A DNA stretch of 64,000 bases, from positions 1 to 64,000 of the forward strand of contig JBDRUV010000006.1 in the NCBI GenBank assembly GCA_039801505.1. Direction: 5' to 3'. The position numbers and the translations under genes were made by a program. Source of the stretch: a candidate division WOR-3 bacterium. GTDB lineage: Bacteria; Hydrothermota; Tepidihabitantia; Tepidihabitantales; CAIPLT01. Positions 43,275 to 52,243 of the stretch are shown piece after piece (position 1 is the stretch's first letter; the number at the start of each line of letters is the position of its first letter). A model generated the notes under the pieces. It saw only the letters and a program-made list of their open reading frames with translations, ran no database searches and had not been told where the DNA came from.

Positions 43275-43802
43275 ATGAACGGTAAAATTTGTCGGATTTT
43301 ACTTTATGGTAACCCGATCTTGCGGCAGAAGACCATAAGGATTGATAAGATTGATGAGGCGGTAAAAAAAGTGATTGCCGATCTGAAAGCAACAATAATT
43401 GTAAAAAACGGCTTAGGGCTTGCTGCCAACCAAATTGGATCATCCTTTCGGATTTTCTGTTATAACCCGGAATACTTTGATTTAGGTAAAGAACCAGTTG
43501 TGATTATAAATCCAGAAATTATTCACCAAGCCGGGCACGACGAAAGCGAAGAAGGGTGTTTATCGCTTCCCGGAATTAACGAGATAGTACCTCGAGCCCG
43601 TCATGTTGTTATTCGAGGGCTATCTGAGACCGGCGAAGAATTAACCATTTCGGGTCGTGATCTTCTGGCACGAGTTTTTCAGCACGAAATTGACCACCTA
43701 GACGGAAAGTTTTTTATTGACTATCTGTCGCCGCTGCGTAAAAAGATGTTAGAAAAAGAGCTAGCAGAAATCATAAAAATGGCTCAAGAACGATGCGAAT
43801 AG
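43275..43802 (+). CDS. def: Peptide deformylase
   Basis: A 175-residue metalloenzyme that removes N-formyl groups from new proteins. All three motifs are present: G-L-A-A-N-Q-I-G, E-E-G-C-L-S-L-P-G and Q-H-E-I-D-H-L-D-G. It overlaps fmt by 10 nt; the two act at opposite ends of the formyl-methionine cycle. Confidence 0.96.
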   Translation: MNGKICRILLYGNPILRQKTIRIDKIDEAVKKVIADLKATIIVKNGLGLAANQIGSSFRIFCYNPEYFDLGKEPVVIINPEIIHQAGHDESEEGCLSLPGINEIVPRARHVVIRGLSETGEELTISGRDLLARVFQHEIDHLDGKFFIDYLSPLRKKMLEKELAEIIKMAQERCE

Positions 43803-44746
43803 TTTTTTGGGGTAGTGCCGGATTTTCAATACCAATTTTAGAGAGTATCTATCGTGGTGGGTATGAAATTGTCTGTGTGGTTACTGCGCCAGCCAAACCA
43901 GCCGGGCGAGGGCTTAAAATTAGCCCGAACCCGGTTTACAATAAAGCCAGAGAATTAGGTATAAAGGTAATAACTCCAATAAATCCGAATACTGAGGAGG
44001 TATATAAAATATTGGCCGAGTTAAAACCCGAGCTTTGTGTGCTTAGTTCTTATGGATATATAATAAAAGAACCAATTTTAAGTCTGCCCATCCAAGGCTT
44101 TATTAATATTCACCCGTCGTTACTTCCCAAATATCGCGGTCCGGCTCCAATCCAGCGGGCAATAATTAATGGCGAAAAGGTTACCGGAGTGACAACTTTT
44201 TTTATGAACGCCGGAATTGACAGTGGCAATATTATTTTACAGAAAGCAACAGAAATCGGGCCTGATGAGACCTACGATGAGTTAAGTACGCGACTGGCCA
44301 ATTTGGGTGCGGAATTAACGATTGAAACTCTTAAATTAATAAAAAATGGTGCAGTTAAAACTTTGCCCCAAAATGACGAAGAAAAAAGCTATGCTCCAAA
44401 GATAAAAAAAGAAGAGTGTCAAATATCTTGGGAAAAATCCAAATATGAAATTCACAATTTAGTTCGAGGACTTTCATCTGAGCCTGGGGCTTTTACTTAT
44501 TTTCGGAATAACCGGGTGAAAATTTTACGAACTAAGATTCCTGAGAGTTCTCAGGTACAGGCAATTCACACCGAGTATGGTAAAATTCAGGTTCAAGACA
44601 GAAAACTTTTAGTTAATACCCGAGACAATTATTTAGAGGTTTTGCTTTTACAACTCGAAGGTGGAAAAGTAATAAGCGCCCGAGATTTTATTAATGGACA
44701 ACGCATAACCCCAAGTGATTGTTTTACAAACCAGGCGGCAGGTTAA
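43793..44746 (+). CDS. fmt: Methionyl-tRNA formyltransferase
   Basis: A 317-residue enzyme that formylates initiator Met-tRNA. The catalytic segment is F-I-N-I-H-P-S-L-L-P-K-Y-R-G-P-A-P-I-Q-R with A-G-I-D-S-G-N-I-I and the C-terminal OB-like tRNA-binding domain. The start lies inside the end of def. Confidence 0.96.
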   Translation: MRIVFWGSAGFSIPILESIYRGGYEIVCVVTAPAKPAGRGLKISPNPVYNKARELGIKVITPINPNTEEVYKILAELKPELCVLSSYGYIIKEPILSLPIQGFINIHPSLLPKYRGPAPIQRAIINGEKVTGVTTFFMNAGIDSGNIILQKATEIGPDETYDELSTRLANLGAELTIETLKLIKNGAVKTLPQNDEEKSYAPKIKKEECQISWEKSKYEIHNLVRGLSSEPGAFTYFRNNRVKILRTKIPESSQVQAIHTEYGKIQVQDRKLLVNTRDNYLEVLLLQLEGGKVISARDFINGQRITPSDCFTNQAAG

Positions 44747-44754
44747 AATACAGC

Positions 44755-45474
44755 ATGATTAAAAAAATTCTGTTACTAATGATAATTTTTTTTGTAGGCT
44801 TTTTTATTGGATTTGCTGTAATCGGACTGTTTTTTATGCCGATGTTATCTCGACCAGCCCGGGATGTAAAAGTACCTAATGTTATCGGGTTGCGATTTAG
44901 TGTCGCCGAAACTATAATTAAGAATTCAGGGCTTGTTATCGGATCGATAGATTCAACCTTTGATGCTTCAGTCCCCATAGGTTGTGTCATTAAGCAAAAA
45001 CCGCAGCCCGAAAAATATGTTAAGACGGGACGTCGTGTTTACTTGCTAGTCAGCAAAGGACCACCGCGCGTTCGAATTCCTTCAGCTGAAAATACCTACC
45101 TGGATAAATACCTAGAAGTTTTGCGTCGGTTAGGTTTTCAAAATATTTCTGTCGAAACGCTTAGGTCCTATGAAATACCTGAAGGTAAGATTATTAGTGT
45201 TAATCCGGAACCGTATTCAGAGTGTCAAATTACAGACCTCTTAAAAATCTATGTTTCTGGTGGTATCCAAGGCGCGTTTATTATGCCGAGACTTATTGGT
45301 TTAAAAATCGACGAAGCGATAAATATAATCATAACGAATAATCTAATATTACAAGAGATTATCGAACTTCCTAGTGAAGAGGACCCGGGCATTGTGATCA
45401 TCCAGTATCCCGAAGAAGGAATGAGGGTCCGGACCGGTGACCAGGTAATCTTAACCGTAAGTAAAGGACGATGA
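44755..45474 (+). CDS. Membrane-anchored PASTA repeat protein
   Basis: I take ATG 44755, just after the fmt stop, because it gives a normal short N-terminus (MIKK) and an N-terminal membrane helix. Three PASTA domains follow (V-P-N-V-I-G-L-R-F-S-V-A-E-T-I-I; I-P-S-A-E-N-T-Y-L-D-K-Y; M-P-R-L-I-G-L-K-I-D-E-A-I-N-I-I), ending V-I-L-T-V-S-K-G-R. PASTA domains bind peptidoglycan stems. No kinase domain is attached, unlike PknB. It overlaps rpe by 4 nt. Confidence 0.88.
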   Translation: MIKKILLLMIIFFVGFFIGFAVIGLFFMPMLSRPARDVKVPNVIGLRFSVAETIIKNSGLVIGSIDSTFDASVPIGCVIKQKPQPEKYVKTGRRVYLLVSKGPPRVRIPSAENTYLDKYLEVLRRLGFQNISVETLRSYEIPEGKIISVNPEPYSECQITDLLKIYVSGGIQGAFIMPRLIGLKIDEAINIIITNNLILQEIIELPSEEDPGIVIIQYPEEGMRVRTGDQVILTVSKGR

Positions 45475-46121
45475 TGAAGGTTGCGGCTTCAATCCTTAAT
45501 TGCAATTTTCTTAAATTGGCCCAAGAAATTACTAAAGTTCAAAACGCCGGGATTGATGCGATCCATTTGGATGTGATGGATGGACATTTTGTTCCTAATC
45601 TTAGTTTCGGCGTTCCAATACTAAAGGCAATCCGACCAGTTGTTAAGGTGCCGATTTATACTCACCTGATGGTTTTTTATCCAGAAAAGATGATCAAAAA
45701 TTTTATTGAAGACTCTGATGGGATAATTTTTCACTACGAAGCAACCCACAAACATATTGATTGTATTAAAATCATTAAAGATTTTAATAAATTTGTTGGT
45801 ATCGCTCTCAATCCTCATACTTCCATAACGGTCATAAGAAAATATTTATCCGAGCTTAACGAAGTGCTAATAATGAGCGTCCAACCGGGTTTTGGTGGTC
45901 AAAAATTTATCCCTGAGGCACTTGATCGAATAAAACTGCTAAGGAAATTGCTGGCTCAAAATTCTTTAAAGGTCGTAATTGGAGTAGACGGCGGAATTAC
46001 CCCACAAACAGCTCGGTTAGTTTGGGAAGCCGGGGCAGACCTAGTAGTTGCTGGTACAGCAATTTTCCATTCGAATAATTATCGTCAAGTCGTAAAGGAG
46101 CTAAAATGTTCGATTTCCTAA
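45471..46121 (+). CDS. rpe: Ribulose-phosphate 3-epimerase
   Basis: A 216-residue TIM-barrel enzyme of the pentose phosphate pathway. Motifs are H-L-D-V-M-D-G-H-F-V-P-N-L-S-F-G, T-H-L-M-V, V-Q-P-G-F-G-G-Q-K-F and V-D-G-G-I. It overlaps ffh by 16 nt. Confidence 0.96.
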   Translation: MMKVAASILNCNFLKLAQEITKVQNAGIDAIHLDVMDGHFVPNLSFGVPILKAIRPVVKVPIYTHLMVFYPEKMIKNFIEDSDGIIFHYEATHKHIDCIKIIKDFNKFVGIALNPHTSITVIRKYLSELNEVLIMSVQPGFGGQKFIPEALDRIKLLRKLLAQNSLKVVIGVDGGITPQTARLVWEAGADLVVAGTAIFHSNNYRQVVKELKCSIS

Positions 46122-47419
46122 CTGATAAATTTCTTAAGCTACAACGAAAAATATTAGGTTACGGCCGTCTGAGTGAGAAAGAGATTACCGATGCACTTCG
46201 TGAGATTCGACTTACCCTGCTTGAGGCCGATGTTAACTATAAAGTAGTTAACGAGTTTATAAAAGATCTCCAAGGTAAATTATTAACTCAAAAAGTAAAG
46301 GATAATCTAGATCCTCGGGAATTTATTAATGTGATCCTATTTCAAGAATTGGTGCAGTTTTTAGGGAAAGACTCAGAAAAAATTAAGTTAAACGCTATGC
46401 CGACAATTATTCAACTTGTAGGATTACAGGGGAGCGGTAAAACTACAACTGTTGCTAAAATTGCTAAGAGATTTAAAAGTAAAAAACCGTTACTGGTAGC
46501 CTGTGACACTAAACGACCAGCTGCTTCGGAACAGTTAAAAATTCTTTCCGAAAAAATTGCAGTGGATTTTTTTAATTGCCTCCCCAATGCTCTAATGACC
46601 TGTAAAGAAGCGTTAGGATATGCGCTCCGGAACAGTAATCAATTAGTAATTCTTGATACGGCCGGCCGGCTGCACATTGATAGCGAATTAATGGAAGAAT
46701 TAGTAAAAATAAAGCAGGAGATAAATCCTCATTATGTGATTTTGGTAGTTGATGGAATGATTGGGCAAGATGCAATTAACCAGGCCCAGGAATTTCACCA
46801 GCACTTAGGGCTATCCGGGATTATTATGACTAAATTAGATGGGGACGCCAAGGGAGGCGCGATAATTTCCATACGCAAAGCAACTGGGGTTCCGGTATAT
46901 TTTATTGGGGTCGGTGAAAATATCGATGATCTGGACGAGTTTGTTCCTGAGCGCATGGCGATGCGGATAATGGGACGCGGGGATATTTGGGCTATTCAAG
47001 AAAAATTGACACAAGCTGTTAGTCCTCAAAAGCAACAAGAGATAGCCGAGAAATTTCTAAAAGGTAAATTTGACTTTAATGATTTTTTAGAACAGCTTCA
47101 GGCATTACGAAAAATGGGTAATATCAGTAAATTAATAGAGCTTATGCCTTTTGCTAAAGAACTTAAGGGCATGGGTTCCATTGATGAGCGTGAGTTTAAG
47201 AAGACCGAGGCGATAATACTTTCTATGACCAAAGAGGAGCGAAAAAATCCAGAAATTATTGACGGTTCCCGACGGCGCCGTATTGCCTTAGGTAGTGGTA
47301 CCACAGTTGAAGATGTCAATCGGCTTTTAAAAGAATTCCAAAATGTAAAACGCCTAATGGAAACACTACCCCAAAGTAATCTGAAATTATTAAAAAAACG
47401 AGGTTTTAGATTGTATTGA
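46106..47419 (+). CDS. ffh: Signal recognition particle protein Ffh (SRP54)
   Basis: A 437-residue SRP GTPase. The N domain is followed by the G domain with G-L-Q-G-S-G-K-T-T-T, D-T-A-G-R-L-H-I-D and T-K-L-D-G-D-A-K-G-G. The methionine-rich M domain includes the RNA-binding segment R-R-R-R-I-A-L-G-S-G-T-T-V-E-D-V-N. Its RNA partner is encoded at 3986. The C-terminus is short. Confidence 0.97.
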   Translation: MFDFLTDKFLKLQRKILGYGRLSEKEITDALREIRLTLLEADVNYKVVNEFIKDLQGKLLTQKVKDNLDPREFINVILFQELVQFLGKDSEKIKLNAMPTIIQLVGLQGSGKTTTVAKIAKRFKSKKPLLVACDTKRPAASEQLKILSEKIAVDFFNCLPNALMTCKEALGYALRNSNQLVILDTAGRLHIDSELMEELVKIKQEINPHYVILVVDGMIGQDAINQAQEFHQHLGLSGIIMTKLDGDAKGGAIISIRKATGVPVYFIGVGENIDDLDEFVPERMAMRIMGRGDIWAIQEKLTQAVSPQKQQEIAEKFLKGKFDFNDFLEQLQALRKMGNISKLIELMPFAKELKGMGSIDEREFKKTEAIILSMTKEERKNPEIIDGSRRRRIALGSGTTVEDVNRLLKEFQNVKRLMETLPQSNLKLLKKRGFRLY

Positions 47420-47444
47420 CAACATTGTTTATTTGTCATAAGAT
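47416..47444 (+). promoter_or_regulatory. Promoter of the zinc-ribbon/RDD gene
   Basis: TTGACA at 47416-47421 (overlapping the ffh stop), 17-nt spacer, TAAGAT at 47439-47444, then 15 nt to ATG 47460. The leader would be only about 8 nt and has no Shine-Dalgarno. Confidence 0.7.
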
Positions 47445-47459
47445 AAACTAAGTAGCGAT

Positions 47460-48002
47460 ATGTACTGCCGAAACTGTGGTAAGACACTTACAGATAATGC
47501 GGTAATATGTGTGAGCTGCGGAACTAGGCCATTAGTTGGCAATAGGTATTGTCAAAATTGTGGCAGTGAAATTAACCCTCAGGCTGAATTCTGTCTAAAA
47601 TGCGGAGTTCAATTATCAAAACTCCGTTATGCCGGATTTTGGTTAAGATTAGTTGCTTATCTTTTAGATACTTTAGTGCTGGTTATTCCCGTCGGAATTC
47701 TAAGTGCGCTACTTTCATTTCCTTTTCCACGGTTGATGTTGGCAGCAATAATAAATTGGCTATATTTTTCCTTAATGGAAAGCTCTAAGCTACAGGCTAC
47801 TTTAGGTAAGTTAGCCTTGGGGCTTACCGTAACTGATATCAATGGCAATCGAATTTCCTTTGCCCGAGCAACCGCTCGGCATTTTGCCAAAATAATTTCT
47901 GGATTAACAATTTTTATTGGATTCATTTTAGCCGGTTTTACCCCTAAGAGACAGGCGTTACATGATATAATTGCTGATTGTTTAGTAATTAAAAAATCGT
48001 AA
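47460..48002 (+). CDS. Zinc-ribbon plus RDD membrane protein
   Basis: A 180-residue protein. The N-terminus has two zinc ribbons (C-R-N-C...C-V-S-C and C-Q-N-C...C-L-K-C). The rest is an RDD domain with the family pattern Y-A-G-F-W-L-R-L-V-A-Y-L-L-D-T, three membrane helices and F-A-R-A-T-A-R-H-F-A-K. RDD proteins are membrane proteins of mostly unknown role, some linked to ion exchange. The zinc ribbons face the cytoplasm. Confidence 0.88.
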   Translation: MYCRNCGKTLTDNAVICVSCGTRPLVGNRYCQNCGSEINPQAEFCLKCGVQLSKLRYAGFWLRLVAYLLDTLVLVIPVGILSALLSFPFPRLMLAAIINWLYFSLMESSKLQATLGKLALGLTVTDINGNRISFARATARHFAKIISGLTIFIGFILAGFTPKRQALHDIIADCLVIKKS

Positions 48003-48014
48003 TAAGGAGGATTT

Positions 48015-48113
48015 ATGTTTTGTCGAACCGATGGCGAAGAAATTTGTTCTAGTGCCGAAATATGTATCTCATGTGGTGCCAGACCTAGAAGGAGAATAAA
48101 TGCTCTCAAATAA
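48015..48113 (+). CDS. 32-residue zinc-ribbon microprotein
   Basis: A short frame starting ATG 48015, with TAAGGAGG 6 nt upstream, that encodes C-R-T-D...C-S-S-A-E-I-C-I-S-C-G-A-R-P and stops at 48111. It closely resembles the first zinc ribbon of the preceding protein (C-R-N-C...V-I-C-V-S-C-G-T-R-P), but the first C-x2-C pair has lost its second Cys. It is either a translated microprotein or the truncated remnant of a duplicated zinc-ribbon gene. The strong ribosome-binding site argues that it is translated. Confidence 0.55.
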   Translation: MFCRTDGEEICSSAEICISCGARPRRRINALK

Positions 48114-48150
48114 AAAGGAAAGGCATTTAAAATTTAGATAAATTTTTGCT

Positions 48151-50205
48151 ATGAAAACGCATGTTTTAAGTTTAACGATAATCGTATTTATAAGTTTAAT
48201 TTCTCAGCACAAATTACCAGCTGACGAGATGAAAATTCCGCCGCGACTGGATTTAATTGAGGTAAAAATTAACAATTTAAATGAAGTAAAGGTCTTAGAG
48301 AGGATAGGCGTTATTATAAATAAGGTCCACAATGACAAATGTATTGGGGAAGCCTCACCTGAAGTTATAGAATTACTTAAGCGATTGGGATTTTCATATC
48401 AGATCTTACAAGAGAATATAAGTCGTCTCTATTACGAAAATTTCTTTACTAAAGCTGAGAAAGGACGGTATCTAACCTATTCGGAATTTATTGATACGAT
48501 GGCGATAATTGCTAACAATAATCCAACGATCTGTAAACTTGAAACACTGGGGTTCAGTCATCAAAATCGTTTAATTCTGGCTTTGAAGATATCTGATAAT
48601 CCTTTAATTGACGAAGATGAGCCGGCGGTGTATTTTGATGGTAATATTCACGGTGATGAAAAAATCGGCTGGGCGGTTTGCTTTGAATTTATAAAATATC
48701 TTATGAATAATTATAATGTCAACCCAGTCGTGACGAACTTAATTAACACTCGTGAAATTTGGATTGTCCCGATGATTAATCCGGACGGCTATGTAAATAA
48801 TGTGCGATATAACGGCCGCAATGTTGATCTCAATCGGAATTTCGGTTGGATGTGGGGTAATGAGTCTAATTGTGGTTCGGATGCCTTTAGCGAAAACGAG
48901 GCCACAGCTTTTTATAATTTATTTATCAAACAACCATTTGTAGTCTATACTACGTATCATGCCGGTGAAAGTATTATTTCGTGTCCGTGGAGCTATACAG
49001 CCAATGATAGTGTGCCGGAAAAATTTATCATCTGGCATTTAGCCCAAGGATATTCCCAACGGGGTAATAATTATCCCTATGGTCAGGGTTCGATTATCAT
49101 GTATCTAATCAATGGTTCCAGTAAGGATTACTGCTACGGTGTGGCCGGTGAAGTTAGCTGGTCAATTGAAGTGCATAATATTAAGACACCACCAGCTTCA
49201 GCAATTGATCCAACTTTTAATATCAACCGAGATGCCATGCTATATCTGTGCCATAAGGCCGGACAGGGAATTCACGGTGTGGTTACTGATTCTGTAACCG
49301 GTGAGCCAATTTATGCTCAAATTTGGGTTTATCCCAGAAATTGGTTAAGCTACTCTTCGCCGGTAAATGGGGATTTTCATCGGTTTTATCTTCCCGGAGT
49401 ATATACTGTTAAGGTACGAGCTGCCGGCTACCAGGATGTTGAGCGGTTCGTGTTTATACCGAATACCGGCGATTCCGCGGTCTTTTTAGATATTAAGATG
49501 CTGCGAGATTCAGTCCGGCCAGCTAATTATGGGATGCGAGTTGTGGCTACACGATATGTAACAACCAGTGCCAACTTAACTTATCCAGTGAGAGCCTTAG
49601 GGCTACGCGATGGCGTCCATTATCAATTAGATAATACTAAATGGATTATTATCGAAATGGCTAAACCGATCCGAAACGACTCCGGTTATGATTTTACTGT
49701 GATTCGATCAGCCGGTACCGGTAATGCTACCGTTAAGGTGTCCAACAACTGGAAAGGGCCATGGACAACAATTGGTACCGCCAACGCCAGCTTGACTCAT
49801 TTTGATCTAGCCACAGTCAATATGGATTCAGCTCGGTATGTGCGATTAGATGCCTCGGGCACCTTTGGGCTTGATGCGATTGAAGAGTATCGTCCCAGCA
49901 CCAGCATTGCTGAATTTCCTGAGTTAACCTCAAGTTTTGATTTCCAGATTATTCCAACTTTTTCTCATAATCAATTAACCTTCAGATGCTCGCCCCAAGA
50001 GCAGGAGTTTTTAGTTTCTATTTATGATATTTTAGGTAACTTAAAAGAGACAATTAGGGTTTCACCTAAGACTAATGCTTATGTGTATAACCTTAAAGAC
50101 TCTTACGGCCGGCGGCTTAAACCCGGCATCTATTTTGCCAAAGTCCTAGTAAATAACAAAATTGTCAGTAGTAAAAAATTTCTAGTTTTAGATGGTAAGT
50201 TCTAA
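48151..50205 (+). CDS. Secreted M14 zinc carboxypeptidase with sorting domain
   Basis: A 684-residue exported protein. After a signal peptide and propeptide-like region, the M14 domain (about 105-370) has zinc ligands in G-N-I-H-G-D-E-K and the later His in T-Y-H-A-G-E-S, the substrate-binding N-P-D-G-Y and R-N-V-D-L-N-R-N-F, and the catalytic Glu in W-S-I-E-V-H-N. A carboxypeptidase-regulatory-like beta domain follows ([14 protein letters not shown]), then a discoidin-like segment, then a type IX sorting domain ([17 protein letters not shown]). It is a surface or secreted peptidase. Confidence 0.9.
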   Translation: MKTHVLSLTIIVFISLISQHKLPADEMKIPPRLDLIEVKINNLNEVKVLERIGVIINKVHNDKCIGEASPEVIELLKRLGFSYQILQENISRLYYENFFTKAEKGRYLTYSEFIDTMAIIANNNPTICKLETLGFSHQNRLILALKISDNPLIDEDEPAVYFDGNIHGDEKIGWAVCFEFIKYLMNNYNVNPVVTNLINTREIWIVPMINPDGYVNNVRYNGRNVDLNRNFGWMWGNESNCGSDAFSENEATAFYNLFIKQPFVVYTTYHAGESIISCPWSYTANDSVPEKFIIWHLAQGYSQRGNNYPYGQGSIIMYLINGSSKDYCYGVAGEVSWSIEVHNIKTPPASAIDPTFNINRDAMLYLCHKAGQGIHGVVTDSVTGEPIYAQIWVYPRNWLSYSSPVNGDFHRFYLPGVYTVKVRAAGYQDVERFVFIPNTGDSAVFLDIKMLRDSVRPANYGMRVVATRYVTTSANLTYPVRALGLRDGVHYQLDNTKWIIIEMAKPIRNDSGYDFTVIRSAGTGNATVKVSNNWKGPWTTIGTANASLTHFDLATVNMDSARYVRLDASGTFGLDAIEEYRPSTSIAEFPELTSSFDFQIIPTFSHNQLTFRCSPQEQEFLVSIYDILGNLKETIRVSPKTNAYVYNLKDSYGRRLKPGIYFAKVLVNNKIVSSKKFLVLDGKF

Positions 50206-51093
50206 GAGCCGTTTAATTCTTTTTTCTAAGGGTGGGTGAGTCGCAAAAAGCTCACTTATCGATACCCGATCTTTACCAAATGGGTTCGCAATAAAAAGAT
50301 GGGCAGTGGCATCGGAAGCGGTCCGCATCTTGCCATGATACTGACCAATTTTTCGTAAAGCCGAGGCTAAGCCATTGGGATTTCGCACGATAAACGCACC
50401 AGAGGCATCAGCCAGATACTCCCTTTCTCTTGAGATCGCAGCCCGGATTAAAGCGACAAGAATTGGCGCAATAATTGCCAATACCAGGCCAATTATTACT
50501 AATACAACCCCAAAGTTTCCCCGTCGGTCATCTCGGCTACGTCGGCCACCAAACCACAAAGACCGAATAAAGATATCCCTAAACAGCACAATAAGACCAC
50601 CAATAATTGCCGCAATTGTCATAATAAGAATATCGTAGTTTCTGATGTGAGAAATTTCATGCGCAATAACACCTTGGAGTTCTTCCCGATTCATCATGTG
50701 TAACAGACCTTCCGTGACCGCTACTGAAGCATTTTGGGGGTTACGACCGGTAGCAAAAGCATTGGGCATCTCCTCAGGGATAATATACACCTTAGGTTTT
50801 GGGATCCCGGCGGCAATTGCGACTTCTTCAACGATATTATGTAATTGATAATATTGATCTTGCGGAGCAGGTCGGGCATTACTGAAGGCTAAAGCGAGCT
50901 TATCAGAATTATAATACAGGATAAGATTATAAAAGATAATAATTAAGGCAAACAGTATATAAAACTCAGGCCCCCATTGAAACACTTGCGCTAAGAGATA
51001 ACCGATTAATCCTAAAATTAGACTAAATCCAATAATAAATAAATAGGTGCGTAATTTGTTTTTAGCAATTAAATCATATAAAGTTTCGCTCAT
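50188..51093 (-). CDS. htpX: Membrane zinc metalloprotease HtpX
   Basis: A 301-residue M48 protease. Two N-terminal membrane helices are followed by the zinc motif [10 protein letters not shown], two further helices, and the third ligand Glu in [19 protein letters not shown] is typical of the family. It degrades misfolded membrane proteins. It follows lemA with a 4-nt overlap, a common pairing, and its 3' end overlaps the convergent carboxypeptidase gene by 18 nt. Confidence 0.95.
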   Translation of the reverse strand: MSETLYDLIAKNKLRTYLFIIGFSLILGLIGYLLAQVFQWGPEFYILFALIIIFYNLILYYNSDKLALAFSNARPAPQDQYYQLHNIVEEVAIAAGIPKPKVYIIPEEMPNAFATGRNPQNASVAVTEGLLHMMNREELQGVIAHEISHIRNYDILIMTIAAIIGGLIVLFRDIFIRSLWFGGRRSRDDRRGNFGVVLVIIGLVLAIIAPILVALIRAAISREREYLADASGAFIVRNPNGLASALRKIGQYHGKMRTASDATAHLFIANPFGKDRVSISELFATHPPLEKRIKRLLELTI

Positions 51094-51644
51094 TTTTCTT
51101 TACTGAAAGTAACTTTAAATGCCTCTCGTTCTGTTTCCGGTATTGTGTAAAGCTCTTCGGGTTTAAAGCCAAAAATTGACGCCACAATATTTGAAGGAAA
51201 CTTTTCGATGGTTATTCGGTAATTCATCGCGACATCATTATAGAACTGTCGGGCAAAAGCAATACGATTTTCAGTAGCGGTTAACTCTTCTTGAAGGCGT
51301 AAGAAGTTTTCGTTGGCTTTAAGCTGGGGATAATTTTCGGCAACCGCAAAGAGGGTCTTTAAGGTTTCGGTCAAGTGGTTATTGGCTTCGGCAGTTTCTT
51401 TAATGCCTTTAGCGGACATAGCTTGGGCTCGAGCCTGAGTTACTTTTTCAAAAACTTCTCGTTCGTGTTGGGCATAACCTTTGACCGTTTCGACTAAGTT
51501 GGGAATAAGGTCATAGCGGCGCTTTAGTTGCACATCGATCTGGGCCCAGGCATTTTTAACCCGGTTGCGCTGAATGACTAAAATGTTATAATTAGCCCAT
51601 AGCCAAATTACAATCACGCCAATTACTATTAAAATTACTATCAT
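51090..51644 (-). CDS. lemA: LemA family protein
   Basis: A protein of 184 residues with one N-terminal membrane helix and helical bundle. Signatures are [31 protein letters not shown] and [10 protein letters not shown] take ATG 51644 because AAAGGAG lies 6 nt upstream; the TTG at 51650 abuts that site. LemA commonly accompanies HtpX; its role is not settled. Confidence 0.93.
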   Translation of the reverse strand: MIVILIVIGVIVIWLWANYNILVIQRNRVKNAWAQIDVQLKRRYDLIPNLVETVKGYAQHEREVFEKVTQARAQAMSAKGIKETAEANNHLTETLKTLFAVAENYPQLKANENFLRLQEELTATENRIAFARQFYNDVAMNYRITIEKFPSNIVASIFGFKPEELYTIPETEREAFKVTFSKEK

Positions 51645-51665
51645 TTCCAACTCCTTTCTATATTA

Positions 51666-51693
51666 ATTTTATCAAAAGCTGAAGTACTGTCAA
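51666..51693 (-). promoter_or_regulatory. Promoter of lemA-htpX
   Basis: Minus strand TTGACA (51693-51688), 16-nt spacer, TAAAAT (51671-51666), then about 20 nt to the start with AAAGGAG. Confidence 0.75.
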
Positions 51694-51746
51694 CCCTTTT
51701 AGGGCCTTACTGATTTAAGGCAAGTTTGCGCCGAGCACGATTTTAC

Positions 51747-51774
51747 TTGACATATTATAAGAATAGTGTATGAT
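51747..51774 (+). promoter_or_regulatory. Promoter of mscL-secA
   Basis: TTGACA at 51747-51752, 16-nt spacer, TATGAT at 51769-51774. It is divergent from the lemA promoter, with about 50 nt between the two -35 boxes. Confidence 0.78.
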
Positions 51775-51799
51775 TTTATTATAAACACCGGAGGTGTAT

Positions 51800-52237
51800 A
51801 TGTTAAAAGAGTTTAAAGAATTTGCCATGCGGGGCAATGTGTTGGATATGGCCGTGGGTATCATTATCGGCACAGCATTTGGTAAAATTGTGAGTTCCTT
51901 AGTTAATGATATTATTATGCCCCCGATCGGCCTACTTTTAGGCCGAATCGACTTTTCTAATTTATTTATAAATCTTTCTCGTCATTCCGTGAGATCTTTA
52001 GCCGAAGCTAAAGCCCAGGGGCTACCAACCATAAACTATGGGATTTTCATTAATACCGTGCTTGACTTTTTAATTATTGCCTTTGTAATTTTTCTTGTAA
52101 TTAAACAGATCAACAGGCTGCGACGACCTAAGCCGGTAGTGGAAGAAGCTAAAACCAAGGAGTGTCCTTACTGTTATTCGGTAATAAATATTAAAGCCAC
52201 CCGATGTCCATTTTGCACCTCGGAGCTTAAGCAATAA
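51800..52237 (+). CDS. mscL: Large-conductance mechanosensitive channel with zinc-ribbon tail
   Basis: It releases solutes on osmotic downshock. The start is ATG 51800 with GGAGGT upstream. The N-terminus [23 protein letters not shown] and the second helix [13 protein letters not shown] are classical. After the cytoplasmic helix the protein ends in a zinc-ribbon-like C-P-Y-C...C-P-F-C module of about 25 residues that the E. coli protein lacks. It is 6 nt upstream of secA. Confidence 0.93.
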   Translation: MLKEFKEFAMRGNVLDMAVGIIIGTAFGKIVSSLVNDIIMPPIGLLLGRIDFSNLFINLSRHSVRSLAEAKAQGLPTINYGIFINTVLDFLIIAFVIFLVIKQINRLRRPKPVVEEAKTKECPYCYSVINIKATRCPFCTSELKQ

Positions 52238-52243
52238 TTAGAA

